Numbered from the stretch's first letter, positions 34,012-45,249 are shown. The stretch is 64,000 nt of DNA from Megamerina dolium (GCA_963854835.1 OY978529.1:4560501-4624500), one strand, 5' to 3'. Translations and numbers: made by a program. The notes: generated from the sequence alone by a model not told the origin.

Positions 34012-34600
34012 AAATGGTAATTTGCCAGAGTATACTGGACAGAAACATAGCCGACGTGTGAGCTTCCCATAGTCTTTCCGCATCAAAGTTCGAAGCAATC
34101 GAATTAAACAACAAACCACAAGTTTTATAGAGGTTTAAGAGGTAGAACATCCCATACCGGGAAGACTCTTACATTTGTATATAGATTTTATTTTTGTTCT
34201 TTAACTTGCATAGCATCCAAAAGCAGCCAGTATCGTTGAAGCAATAACAGCTTCGAATCTAGGGCTGGTTTCGCAGTAAGAATTGCTTGCGTGAGGAGGA
34301 ATTTGCTTCTCCAGACACTTGTCGAAGTGCATATTATTACTTGGTAAGAATGGGGTTTTTAATTGAAGCTCACGTAACACCTGTTACCGTTATTCACTTG
34401 TAAAATTTCACATGGTAATTTGTCAGAATATACTGAACAGAAATATTACCCAAGTAACAACTTGCGCTTCGATATGCAAGTGTTTGCTTCGATAAGGTTT
34501 CCATAAAGCTTTCGCATGGCAGTTCGAAGCAATCATTGGAATATTATTTCTATATTACTTATAGAATATAAACCACAAGCTTTATAAAAAAAGCCAAGTA
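34012..34600 (+). repeat. Diverged direct duplication, ~400-bp period
   Basis: ATGGTAATTTGCCAGAGTAT (34014) and ATGGTAATTTGTCAGAATAT (34413) start two similar segments that continue with ACTGGACAGAAA/ACTGAACAGAAA, TTCGAAGCAATC and AAACCACAAG(C/T)TTTATA. The second segment carries extra sequence (CTTGCGCTTCGATATGCAAG). Confidence 0.6.
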
Positions 34601-36157
34601 GCTGATATTCTAGAAAGTTCATTTCATTCAAAATTTAATAATTTAATTCACAATTATGTGCTACTTTTGTATCGTAATATAAATTAAATAGTCAGACCTT
34701 ATTTGTTTTATTTCTTTTTTATGAGTGTGTTCTATTCGCTGTTACATAATATATATTTAGTATTTGCAAAACTTGAAAGTAATTTTCATAAAAAATTATT
34801 ATGACGACTCTGCTGGTAAAATGGCCAAAGTAGCAATTGCATTTGAAATGAAAAATATTTTTATTCATTAAAATAGACCAACTATTGGACAGAAGACTAG
34901 TGAGACGAATCATTCCAAATAAAAACTCAGAAAAATAAAAAAATTAAGACGAAAGCAACAACGATGATGAACAAACCCCTAGCCATTCACTAACATTTTA
35001 TGATTTCCTGTATGGCTAACAACTGCCTGCATTATAATATGATGGGAGGTTTGGGCACATCCACTTCCAAGTTACAGTCGTCTTCTAGCCGAGCTAATGA
35101 CTAGCTGACTGTCTAACTGACTGACTGTCTGATTGAGTGTGTGTGAAATTCTGCTGCTGTCAATTGTAGAAATGCTAAAAGTTGAGAGAAGTTGACGACT
35201 TGCCAATGTCCATTCAACGAAATAACAACAACTCACTCCTTCTTTCACTTGGTGTCGTGGGGGCCAGCGCTGAGGACAGTGAGTGGTGAGAAAGAGGCAT
35301 TTATAATATTTTGTTGTACTTGAAAGGGTAATTACTTTAGAAAATAATCGTTAAAAGTAATGGTCTGTATCAAAAAATATTAATATATATATAACGTTAA
35401 ATGAAAGTATCAAGAGAAGAGTCGTCAGTTGATTCCATCAGCCAGTTAGTTAGGTGTAGACGGATGGATGCTCATGTAACAAAAAAGAGTTGCTTGGTTG
35501 GACGGATGGATGAATAGACATAAGAGCAGCTACAGATAAAGATGAGAAATGTAGATGTCAGATCAGACAGTACAGAGAACAGAAGTAGAAAATATAAATA
35601 TATTTAGGTATGTACAGCATCGACACTATAAATTCATTTTTGGGTCCGTTTGAACAACCGGCCGAACGACCCGACAACGGCTGGCTTCCTTCAAATATAT
35701 GAAAGTTTTTTGTCTGCATATGTATGTGTTTTTCATTTTTCACATTATAATCTTATATTATATGTACTTTATATTATATGTGTTGGATGCTAGACATGAG
35801 ACATCATCATCATCATCATCATCTACGTCATTCCTGTCTATAAGGTATATTAGTGCTGCTTCATATATATTTCCTTCCGTAGACAGATTTTCATCGGCAG
35901 AAAGAACGAGAATTATAAATATATCAATATAATCCTCGTACAAGTCATATAATTATCATTAATAACATAATTATGCTTATTAATGACCATTGAAGTCGTC
36001 AGAGTTATCAGCACTTACCCCATTTGAAATGAATTAAGATGATAAATGCTAATAAATGAAGAACGTCAATGTAGATACCAATCATGATATTTCGAACACA
36101 TTTACTGGCACTCCTTAAATGCTTCTTGAGAGCCTCAATATTCGGACAATCAAAAAA
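34601..36157. other. No gene seen; AT-rich
   Basis: Includes an (ATC)n run at about 35804-35823 and GGATGGATG-like words at 35460-35510. Short frames are low complexity. 36008-36157 may belong to a mariner relic (see 36158). Confidence 0.4.
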
Positions 36158-36196
36158 TAGTTGTTTTAGGAAAAATTGAACCGCCTTCCAAAAAAA
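36158..36196 (-). repeat. Short direct repeat, also at 37906-37945
   Basis: TAGTTGTTTTAGGAAAAATT followed by GAACCGCCTTCCAAAAAA; nearly the same words at 37906-37945, where they begin a mariner relic (minus strand KAVQFFLKQL). The two copies flank a SINE tail and a Jockey fragment. Confidence 0.7.
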
Positions 36197-36242
36197 GGGC
36201 ACAAAGTAAATAAATAATTTTACAATAAATATTAGTTCCACT

Positions 36243-36309
36243 CGGAAGCTCGGCCAATGAGCCCTTTGGGGCTTTAAGTGCACATATTTATTATTTTTTT
36301 TTTTTTTAT
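36243..36309 (+). mobile_element. Very short SINE insertion (type A tail only)
   Basis: About 55 bases of type A tail (GGAAGCTCGGCCAATGAGCC, TTTGGGGCTTTAAGTG) plus a T-rich end, bounded by TAGTTCCACT (36233-36242) and TGGTTCCACT (36310-36319), 9 of 10 identical. A severely 5'-truncated retrotransposition event. Confidence 0.75.
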
Positions 36310-36319
36310 TGGTTCCACT

Positions 36320-37490
36320 AATTAATTGTCTACATCAGAAATCCCAAATGCTGGAAAACTTCAAAAATTATTATGAGAGCAAAACCAGGAAAAGACCCTA
36401 CAAAAGTTACATCGTACAGACCCATCAGCCTCCAGCCTATACTCTCTAAAATATTCGAAAAGCTACTTGTCATGAATGTAACTCCATTTATTAATCTCAA
36501 GCAACTGATTCCTCAACATTAGTTTGGATTTAGAAAACAGCACGGCACAATAGAGCAAGTTCATCGCATTGTAACTCTGATAAGGAACACTTTTAAAGAA
36601 ATAAAATATTGCTCAGCTGCCTTTCTTGTTATCACTCAAGCTTTCGATAAAGTATAACACGATGATCTTATTTACGAACTCAAACTATTACTGCCTGCAA
36701 ATGTCTCCTCATTGCTTAGTAGCTATCTCACGAAAAGAAAATTTCTCTTACATCACAAGAATTATACAACAAATCCATTGGATATTCACTTTAGGCCCCT
36801 TACTATATCTCATATACACTTCAGATATGCCCAACAATAACTATACATTCATATCGACCTTTGCTGATGATACGGCCATACTGTGTTCTCGCGCTAACCC
36901 CATAGAAGCTACTAAACTCCTACAGACTACTGTCGATTCTCTCGAAATCTGATTATCAAAATGGCGCATAAAAGTCAATGAATCAAAGAGCGTACATGTA
37001 ACCTTCACACTAAGTCTCGATACATGTCCCCCACTTCAAATAAATGCCCAATCAGTTCCACAATGTTCCCCAACAAAGTACTTGGGTATTCATTTCGACA
37101 GAAGGCTGAACTGGAACAATCACATGGAGGCAAAGAAAACTCAAATCAAGCTAAGAATTAATCGGCTATGGTGGCTGTTACAAAAAAACTCAAAGTTGAA
37201 TCTCGAATACAAAGTGCTATTATTATAAAGCAATCCTGAAGCCAATCTGGACTTATGGTATTCAGTTATGGAGCACCGCATCTCCCTCAAATATCGAAAA
37301 ATTGCAGCGAATACAATCCAAGTGCCTGCGAATTATTGTAAACGCGCCTTGGTATATGAGGAACGTTAACATCCATCGAGATTTGAATGTGCCCACAATT
37401 TTCGGAGGATGTTGCAAAGTCCTGCAGAAGCTACGATTAAAAAGAAAAGACACATTGAATTTTGTAAGATTTGAATACTTATTGTGAGTT
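36320..37490 (+). mobile_element. Jockey-clade LINE fragment (RT region)
   Basis: Reads KVTSYRPISLQPILSKIFEK, FGFRKQHGTIEQVHRIV, ITQAFDKV, then STFADDTAIL with the catalytic Asp pair at 36866-36871, KYLGIHFDRRLNW-like sequence near 37078-37110, and KPIWTYGIQLWSTASPSNIE with LQRIQSKCLRIIVNAPWYMR at about 37245-37370. No RNase H follows, as expected for the Jockey clade. Stops at about 36520 and 36655 and several frameshifts. Both ends truncated. Confidence 0.85.
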
Positions 37491-37499
37491 TCTCGGAAT

Positions 37500-37945
37500 A
37501 GTAGAAATATTTAATAAGTTCTGATGTTTCATCTTTATCTAACCACTGCCGTTTGCAAACAGGATTATATTAAAGGACCCATTTTTCATCCCCATTAACA
37601 ATACGGTTCAAAAAACTCTCATTTTCAAGTTGAGGACACACATTCACTCTCTGCTGAAGGTTTGCGACGGAAAGTTTATGCGAAAACCCATTTTCTCAGC
37701 TTTGGAACCTTGCTCAATGGAACCAGGTGCTTGTAAACTGTTCCATGTGATGAATTTAATCTTCCAGCCATCATATGGACTGTCAAACTTGGCTCAGCTT
37801 CCACGAGATCCAGCAAGGTGTCGGAGTTAAAAACCTCAGGACGACCAGAACGTTGGGCATCCTCAACGTAACAATCACCACTTCGGAATTTGGAAAACTG
37901 ATCGATAGTTGTTTAAGGAAAAATTGAACCGCCTTCCAAAAAAAA
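37500..37945 (-). mobile_element. mariner relic (third mariner family), N-terminal part
   Basis: Minus strand: KAVQFFLKQL at the start, CYVEDAQRSGRPEVFNSDTL, MMAGRLNSSHGTVYKHL and KVPKLRKWVF, ending in FEPYC*WG*KMGPLI (the first-Asp region, broken). Same family as 49770-50600. The third of the element carrying the other catalytic residues is absent. Confidence 0.75.
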
Positions 37946-38502
37946 TTGTGTACATCAGAAAATTTCGTTACTGAGCATGCAATTTTTTTATTAATTACAA
38001 TAAAGAATTGTATTCTAAATGGTGTGATATTTTGCAAAACTGAATTTTGCATTCTTTACTTAAGTATTATTATTAAATTATATTTTTGGTGAATTATTAA
38101 ATTTTTTGGTGTATTCAATTAATTATATAGTCATAATTAATTAGACATTGGCGTAAAAAAAATACCCGCTGACCTTTCGCATATTTGATGTACTAGAAAT
38201 TAATCGTCTACAATTAAGCCCTTTGAAGTTAGCGATTTATCAGAATCTGCCATAATCGGTCAACATAAAAGGCGCTATGTTCCATCAGAACAACACTAGG
38301 TCACACATGCCTATAGAAACTTGCCAAACACTCTCGGAGCTTGGTTGGGAAGTTTTAATAAATTCATTTTCTAGTCTTGAGACCAAGCGAATACCAACTT
38401 TCTTAATTATTGCAAAATATTTACATATAATTATATAAAAGTGATACCAAGAGAAAGTTTGCCAAAGTATTTAACTTAGTTTATAAAACAGATAACGGCA
38501 AA
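37946..38502. other. No gene seen; AT-rich
   Basis: Nothing recognised apart from AT-rich unique sequence. Confidence 0.4.
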
Positions 38503-38775
38503 TATTTAATCCAAATTTTTCTTTTGAACGGTGTCCACCTGTCAGCAAGCAATTCGCAATTCTTTCGGCAGTAACAATTTGCCATGGAAAAGCTTTTAAA
38601 AGAACTCTGTGATAAAGCTCAGAAAAAGTAAAATCACCAGAGTACTGCCGTTCGGAACCGACTAAAATAAGTAGGTCCCTTCTAATACTGTCCAAAATAT
38701 AACAAGCACAACAGTAATGGAAGAGAAGCTCGGCCCAAAGAGGGCTTATAGGTGCCATATATTTATTTTATTTTT
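38503..38775 (+). mobile_element. tRNA-derived SINE, type A, 5'-truncated
   Basis: Lacks the tRNA-like head; begins in TTTTTCTTTTGAACGGTGTC and runs through CTTTCGGCAG, CCGTTCGGAACCGAC, to AGCTCGGCCCAAAGAG and GGCTTATAGGTGCC with a T/A-rich end. Confidence 0.86.
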
Positions 38776-40179
38776 AAATTAATTTAAAAAATAATGGATT
38801 TAAATTTGCCAAAAGTTGTATTTTCCATTAATACATTAGATATTACATATCTTATATATATACGGCAGATGTCAAATCCTATTCCAATCTCCAATCTCTC
38901 CAATTGCTTTCTCATTTTATCTATTATTGGTCCCAAGGTATAGTATAGTACATTAATTACCAATTCATTGTGAGTGTATGTATATTTTATATAAACCACG
39001 CCCTCTTTTTATAGTTTTATAAAATATAAACTATAATTAGCCTACGATATGAAGCGTTCAAATAAATCGAAAATCATCAAAATCAGCTGACAACTTTGAA
39101 ATCAACACTGACATATACAAAGGACATCCATCTCTTTTTCGAAGTCACTTCAAAAATGAGAAGGTATTAATTTTAAAGTGAATTTTAAAAATTTTCCACA
39201 TTATTAGATATTGTGTAAGTAAAAATATTTACAGTATTTTGACATAACAAAAAAAAAAAAAATAGTAAAAATTTACAAATGGAGGCTCACATTCTCCAAA
39301 AACATATTCCACAAAGACAAGTCGAATAATATGGGAAAATTCTTATTCTTCTGATTATCACCGTTACAAATATTATCATTATTATTATTGTTCATGCTGT
39401 TGCCATTACCATTGCCTCACATTATAAGTATCATGCTATATGTATTTACATATCTTTGCTTTTATTTTCAGTTGTTTTTTTTTTTTTTGTTTTTTTTGTT
39501 TTTGCTTCTTTTGATGCTAATTTGTTAAGAAATGTAAAGAGAATACGTTGTGTCTGCTATTATGCTGGAAGGACTGATTATCTCTCTCTCTCTCTCTCTC
39601 TCACTCTTTTTCTCTTCTTTTCTATCTCACTATCTGTATGTAGAAGAACAAAAATCACACAAAAATTAAGAAAAACTTAAAAAATGATTAAGAAATTTAC
39701 AAGCATCTAATGGAGATTGTACAAGTACTAACTACATAGGGGAGAGAAAGTAGCGAAGCAATAATAATAATTTCAGCAAAAATGTTCATGTTGATATGCC
39801 TGCGAGGGTGCTTGTTTTTAAAGCTTTTACTTAATGTGTACGCATACGTTTTGAATGTAATTTGGTTTGGTTTGGTTTGGCATCATCATACTGTCATCTC
39901 TCTCTCTCTCTCTGCTTCCATTATCCCCTTTACACTCTGAGCTGCTTTGTGAAATTAAAATATCTTTTGATTTTCATGCTCTTGTTGTGTTGCATTGCAA
40001 AATGCTTCTTCGAAGAAGATAGGTACTCTTGTCATTACGTAAAGAAATATTCGTATATGTAAGTAAATAAGTAAATAATGTTATTACATATTTTTTGGTA
40101 TTATTCTTTTAGTCTCTGACTCTTGTTTACTTGTGTATATGACATGTACTTACATCGTTTATTTATATATTGTATGTGT
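38776..40179. other. No gene seen; simple repeats
   Basis: (TC)n at 39580-39601 and about 39896-39912, (TTTGG)n at 39861-39880, T-runs at 39475-39500 and ATT runs at 39375-39388. Confidence 0.45.
39580..39601. repeat. (TC)n microsatellite
   Basis: About eleven TC units. A shorter one follows near 39896-39912. Confidence 0.93.
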
Positions 40180-41307
40180 ACGAGGGCGGTCCCAGAACTA
40201 CCCGACCTAACAAAGAAAACACAGCAAATTTGGGAACATTTTTCTTCTCTATACACTTTTTCCAGCGATATTCTATAGCTTCGATACCCTGTTTAAAGTA
40301 TGAACTGTCTAGCTCATTAAAATAGACATCTACCGCAGACTCCACTCCTCTTCATTGTTTGCAAATCTTCTACCATCAAGCCATTTATTCAAATTTGGAA
40401 ATAGAAAATAATCCGATGGAGCTAAATCTGAACTAGTCTTCTTTCGCCAAATGCGGCCTTTTTTCTTTAATACTCGCCGTTGATTGTTTTTCCTTTTTGA
40501 CGATAATGAATAAAAATTATCCCACGTGCATCCCAAAAAACAGACGCCATAATCTTGCCTGCAGATGGAACTGTCTTCGCCTTCTTTGGACACGATTCTT
40601 CCCTTTCAGTCCACTGTTTTGACTACTCCTTTGTCTCAGGTGTGAAGTGGTGGACCCATGTCTCATCCATGGTTACGGATCGACGCAAAAACTCGGCTTT
40701 ATTACTGTGAAACATCACCAAACACTCTATAGAAACAGCTTCAGGACGTTGTTTTTGTTCTATTGTGAGCAAACGCGGCACCCATCTTGCACACAGCTTT
40801 TTCATCTCCAAATTTTCGGTCAATATACGATGTATAGCACTTTTTGAAATGCCTGTAATTTCACCTAGCTCACGCACCTTCAGGTGGTGATCATCCAATA
40901 ACATTTTGTGGATTTTCTTAACCGTATCTGGCGTGGCCATCTCAATTGGTTGACCACTACGATGTTCGTCTTGGCAGCTCGTACGACCTCGTTTACGACT
41001 CTGCCATCCAATATTTTATGGTCGTAAACGAAGGAGCATACTCCCCCAGAGTAGAATCTAGTTTGACTTTAATATTCGTTGGACTGAGACCTTTCAAATG
41101 AAAGTACTGACAAAATTGGTCACCGTTATGTAAGATGAGGTCGTAAATTTTCAATTGTTCAAAAAAAAAAAAAAATACTAAACTACATGGCGCCTTGAAA
41201 CTCAAAACATACGTTTGATAGGGTTGCCACTCTTCACCAAAGCAATTTTTTTCAAGCTACTGCCGCCATCTATATGTCCGGTCGGGTAGTTCTGAGACCG
41301 CTCTCGC
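40180..41307 (-). mobile_element. mariner (DD34D-type family), nearly full length, dead
   Basis: Termini CGAGGGCGGTCCCAGAACTA (left) and AGTTCTGAGACCGCTCTCG (right), TA-rich flanks. The minus strand encodes a broken transposase (see 40330-40940), with N-terminal pieces GDQFCQYFHLKGLSPTNIK and SCQDEHRSGQPIE upstream. About 1.13 kb. Confidence 0.88.
40330..40940 (-). pseudogene. mariner transposase, broken
   Basis: Two frames. The upstream one (40940 to 40623) starts at VKKIHKMLLDDHHLKVRELG, contains SKSAIHRILTENLEMKKLCA and VTMDETWVHHFTPETKE with the first catalytic Asp. The downstream one (40593 to 40330) carries the SSICRQDYG...DNFYSL remnant and DLAPSDYFLFPNLNKWLDG with the third catalytic Asp in PSDY. 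Two deletions between them remove the YYANLLQHL helix and the whole second-Asp (HQDNA-type) block. Confidence 0.88.
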
Positions 41308-41716
41308 ATATATTTGTTGTAAGGTATTGTCTTTAACATATGAAATTTCCATGTAAAAGGAACATCAAGACAATTTTCTGAGGGTTGATAATTATGAAAT
41401 TGTTACTACTTAGCACTGTGAAATCTTCATATGCAATTGGTAATTGTGGTACTTTTATTGTCAGCAACCTTTCTGATTATTGTTTACTCTTAAGCTTCAA
41501 TTTAGACATTTTTTGTAAATTGTGTAAATGAAGATAATCGAGCAAGCTAGCAAATATGCTCAACACTAAGTGCTACCAATTCAATAGTTTACGTTTAATA
41601 AGCCAAATTATGAGAAAATTTCACTTTATTTGAATTGAATGACCATCGAAATACGTTTTTACAAAATCGGGGAAAATATAAATCGTAATAAATTGTATCC
41701 ATTTCAATTTCCTACT
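41308..41716. other. No gene seen; AT-rich
   Basis: Unique-looking AT-rich sequence without a recognisable frame or repeat. Confidence 0.4.
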
Positions 41717-42035
41717 CATCGGCATACATATAGTCCCTTATTCAGTACTTGCCACCAACACAAATATGTCCAAAAATCTTGCGCAGGACTTTTCTCTCGA
41801 AAACTCCAAGCATTCGCTGATAGTGTTCGTTCTTCGAGAGAGGGCTCGACTTCTCAATTGCTTACTTAGCCCAAAGTACCACCTGTTTGCAAGAGTAACC
41901 CTTCGCAATATCTCCAGGCTGATGTCATTACTTCTGTTAATGCTGGTTCCAAGATAGACAAAGTCCCTTACTACTTCAAAAGCGTAGTTGTCAACAGTGA
42001 CATGCTGTCCAAGACGCCGGGACTGTTTTTTTGTA
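41717..42035 (-). mobile_element. RTE-like LINE internal fragment
   Basis: Minus strand parallels the RTE copy at 44081: GRHVTVDNYAFEVVRDFVYL-equivalent region, INRSNDISLEIL, TNRWYFGLSKQLRSRALSR and LGVFERKVLRKIFGHICVGG. A deletion removes the YKSLIMPVLTYGAEAW segment between about 41820 and 41830. Both ends truncated. Confidence 0.8.
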
Positions 42036-42694
42036 TAACAAGCACTGTTTAATAAAAATTTTGTTGAGGTAAAATCATTTGAGGCTGATTATACACTTTA
42101 GACCTTTTGGGGGAAGCCTGAGAGCCAACTGTCCCAGGTAGCAGGCACATATAGCATTCTTAGAAATTAGGATTTCCCTTGAAGAACATTCCACAGCTTT
42201 TCTTTCACATTTTTTATAACCTGCTTAGCAGTTGCTCCCTTTTCGGTCTCAAAATGATCCAAATACAGAATTCGTAAGCCTTCCGAAAGTCATTTTAGAA
42301 ACAAATTTTTCATCACGAAAGCCATCGAATTATTCGCTTCACACTTTTACAAAAAAAAAAACCATTATAATAAAAATAATAATTTTCTGCATAATTAAGA
42401 AGTCTCTTTTTATGTTAAGGGGAACGGTATTAAAAAATTCTTCTCTATCGTAAGTTGCGTAGCAGTTTCTTCATTTTAAGATGAATATCTCACACCTTTA
42501 ATTTTACTTCTTTCAAAAAGTTGTGCGCCCTAAAAATAAATTTTCTTCCTCATAATTTATTCAGCAATATAAGTTTCTTCATCTCAAATGATCCAAATAC
42601 AGACACCTCTCGCAAAGTTTCTTCGTCTTCCCGAAACCATTTAAGAAAGCCATTTTCACACCATGAGTGCATTGATCCATAAGTTATTTGCTTC
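42036..42694 (+). repeat. No gene; includes a diverged ~340-bp direct duplication
   Basis: AAATGATCCAAATACAGA occurs at about 42250 and 42590, each followed by CCGAAA..CATTT(T)AAGAAA-like and TTATTTGCTTC/TTATTCGCTTC words. The segments are strongly diverged elsewhere. Confidence 0.45.
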
Positions 42695-42703
42695 AGATTT
42701 GGA

Positions 42704-43051
42704 CTGTGGGTCGTGGGTTCAATCCCCGGCTGAAGCGTAACAAAATTTAATATCGAAAAGATATTTCTTTCGAACGGTACTCACCTGCCTGCAAGAATTG
42801 GCAATTTTTCGGCAGTAACAATTTGCCAAAAATGCTGCTTAAAAGAGCTTTGCGGCAAAACTAAGTTAAAGTGATGTCACAAGGGTTCTGCCGTTCGGAA
42901 CCGGCTAATATAAGTAGACCCCTGCTAATGATGTCCAAATTTAACACGCACAACAGTATTGGATGAGAAGCTCGGTGGTATCACAATGGGCCTTTCTGGT
43001 CTGAGTGTGTCCTCTCAGAGAGAGGGAAGCCCCATAACCTAACCTAACTTA
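42704..43051 (+). mobile_element. tRNA-derived SINE, type B, 5'-truncated within the head
   Basis: Starts just before the B box (GGTTCAATCCCC) and ends in the type B tail (TCGGTGGTATCACAATGGGC, CCTCTCAGAGAGAGG, ATAACCTAACCTAACTTA). Flanked by AGATTTGGA on both sides (42695-42703 and 43052-43060), a perfect 9-bp target-site duplication. Confidence 0.9.
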
Positions 43052-43060
43052 AGATTTGGA

Positions 43061-44066
43061 TCAAAAATATATTCTTCACACTAAGGCGATCTGTATGAAG
43101 AGAAAGGTTCTCTTTTACAGTAAGAGAAGCGGTGCTGCCAAATTATTCGTCGAGAATTATTGCTTTTCACACCGAGCCCGTTGGAAGTATAGCTCACAGC
43201 TTTATGTAAACAATTTTTATTCAAAATATCTTCTCTTGAAAAGGACCATAACAAAGAATTTCATTGGAACTTCCATTGAAGAGTTTCTTTATAACACCTA
43301 AAGACTCTAAGACTCTCGATTTGTTTGAATGATTCGAGACACTATCTAATGTCCTTGCTCTTAAAGAATTTACAAATACCACATTCATTCGATTTCTTTG
43401 TGAATGAGATGGAAAATCTGATTGCTTCGCTGAAAATGAGTTACACATGTCTATGAACACGAAATATTATATAAATGTAGTAATCGAACATATGGTATAC
43501 TTAGTATGAAAACATGTCTCTTTCTTTTGATCATCCAATTGAGACATGTACAATATATACAAACATTAACAATATGGTATGAACATCCTTTTGTAATCGG
43601 AAAGGACACTGTTGACATATGTACAAGTATTAGTGCACTTGGCTAATTAATTTCGATACTTTTATCATTTTTCTTTTTGCTAATTTTTTTCTTTTTTCTT
43701 TTTGCTGACTCTTCTTTACGATAATGGTCAATCTATACTTAACCTTTAACTGTTTGATTGTCTGTTTACTTGACTTAGCTTGACTTGACCTGACTTTCCT
43801 TATGTGTTTCACTTCATGTGAGTATGCGTCTATGCGCGTGAATTGCATAGTTGGTTTACAGAATGGTTGATTGCTGTCACAAAATAATAATAATATGTAG
43901 TTATCGCTAGCATGAGAACGAAGATATTTGTCTTATTGGCAAATATATGTACGTGTAGTTAGGCTATGAGAATTAAATCTTTTGTGTTGTAGTAGAGTCT
44001 TTTCGAAAATAGAGTAATTCGTGATTAAATTTACTTTTTGAACTGACTTTTTATATTTGTTGCACC
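43061..44066. other. No gene seen; AT-rich
   Basis: No transposon recognised. Short frames at 43056-43301 and 43630-43848 lack recognisable domains (the second is Lys-rich from a T-rich minus strand). Confidence 0.4.
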
Positions 44067-44080
44067 ATTAGTTATCTATA

Positions 44081-45016
44081 TTTGTTGATTATAAAGCCGC
44101 TTTCGACACTCCGGTAAGGGATTACCTCTACGCAACAATGTCTGAGTTCGGTATTCCTACAAAGCACATTCGACTTTGTAGAATGACACTGCATAACTCC
44201 TGTTTCACAGTGAAAATTGGGAAGGACCTCTCCGCACCGTTTAGTGCCGAACGGCATTCTCAGAGTTAGAAAGAGAGTCGCGTCGGATGGGCGTCGGATG
44301 GGTGAACGAGGGCAAGACGAAGTATCTAGTGTCAACAAAGAAAGAGTCCCGGCGTCTTGGACGGCACGTCACTGTTGACAACTACGCTTTTGAAGTAGTA
44401 AGGGACTTTGTCTATCTTGGAACCAGCATTAACAGCAGTAATGACGTCAGCCTGGAGATATTGCGAAGGATCACTCTTGCAAACACGTACTACTTTGGGC
44501 TAGATAAGCAATTGAGAAGTCGAGCCCTCTCTCGAAGAACGAAAACTACACTCTACAAGTCTCTCATCATGCCTGTCCTTACATATGGCGCTGAAGCCTG
44601 TACAATTTCCACCTCTGATGAACGAATTTTTGAAGTTTTTGAAAGAAAAGTCCTACACAAGATCTATGGACCTATTTGCGTTGGTGGCGAGTACCGAATA
44701 AGGTACAACCATGAGCTGTATGAGCTGTATGCCGATAGTAAAGCGCACCAAAATTCAGCGGCTGCGCTGGCTATGTCATGTCGAGCGAATGGAAGAACAC
44801 GCTCCAGCTAAGAAGGTGTTGTATTCGGAACCCGCTGGAGGACGATGCAGAAGAGGAAGACCTAACCTTCGGTGGAAAGACCAAGTACTGGAGAACCTGA
44901 CGGCGCTTGGAATTTCTAACTGGCGCCAGCTAGCGAAGAACAGAGATGGCTGGCGAAGCATATTATATTCGACCTAAATCGATATTCGGTTGTTATGGTC
45001 AGATAAGTACGTAAGT
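44081..45016 (+). mobile_element. RTE-like LINE, 5'-truncated, with perfect target-site duplication
   Basis: Best copy of the family. Flanked by ATTAGTTATCTATA on both sides (44067-44080 and 45017-45030), 14 of 14. Starts in RT with FVDYKAAFDTPVRDYLYATM, skips the YADD region by a deletion at about 44245, continues through the thumb and the C-terminal domain, and ends with a ~25-base 3' UTR, ATGGTCAGATAAG and a short (TAAG)-like tail. Very short 3' UTR and tetranucleotide tail are typical of RTE elements. Confidence 0.93.
44287..44977 (+). pseudogene. RTE ORF C-terminal portion (two frames)
   Basis: Frame 1 (44287-44811) has ESRRLGRHVTVDNYAFEVVR, FVYLGTSINSSNDVSLEILR, TTLYKSLIMPVLTYGAEACT and FERKVLHKIYGPICVGGEYR. 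Frame 2 (to 44977) continues with KIQRLRWLCHVERMEEHAPA, GRCRRGRPNLRWKDQVLENL and LGISNWRQLAKNRDGWRSIL. The shift lies at about 44735. This C-terminal region, with its RGRP basic patch, is common to RTE-group ORFs; upstream the catalytic RT palm is deleted. Confidence 0.88.
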
Positions 45017-45030
45017 ATTAGTTATCTATA

Positions 45031-45249
45031 GCTTATTAAATTCTGTTTTTTTTTTTTTTGCATAAAATGTTTTAACTTTGGTATTAAAGTAAATATTCAT
45101 TTACTTTTCAAGTCAAAAACAAAAAGTGGTGGGAATTCTGCTCAAATATGCAAAAAATGTCCGATGTATGTAGATTACAGGGGATTATATCAAAGGATCC
45201 GGTTTCAAAGTTGGGGTTAATTCGCAAAACATTTCCCTGGAAGCTTTAG
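45031..45249. other. No feature seen
   Basis: AT-rich, with a T-run at 45048-45059; a transition into LINE-like sequence begins near 45210. Confidence 0.35.
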
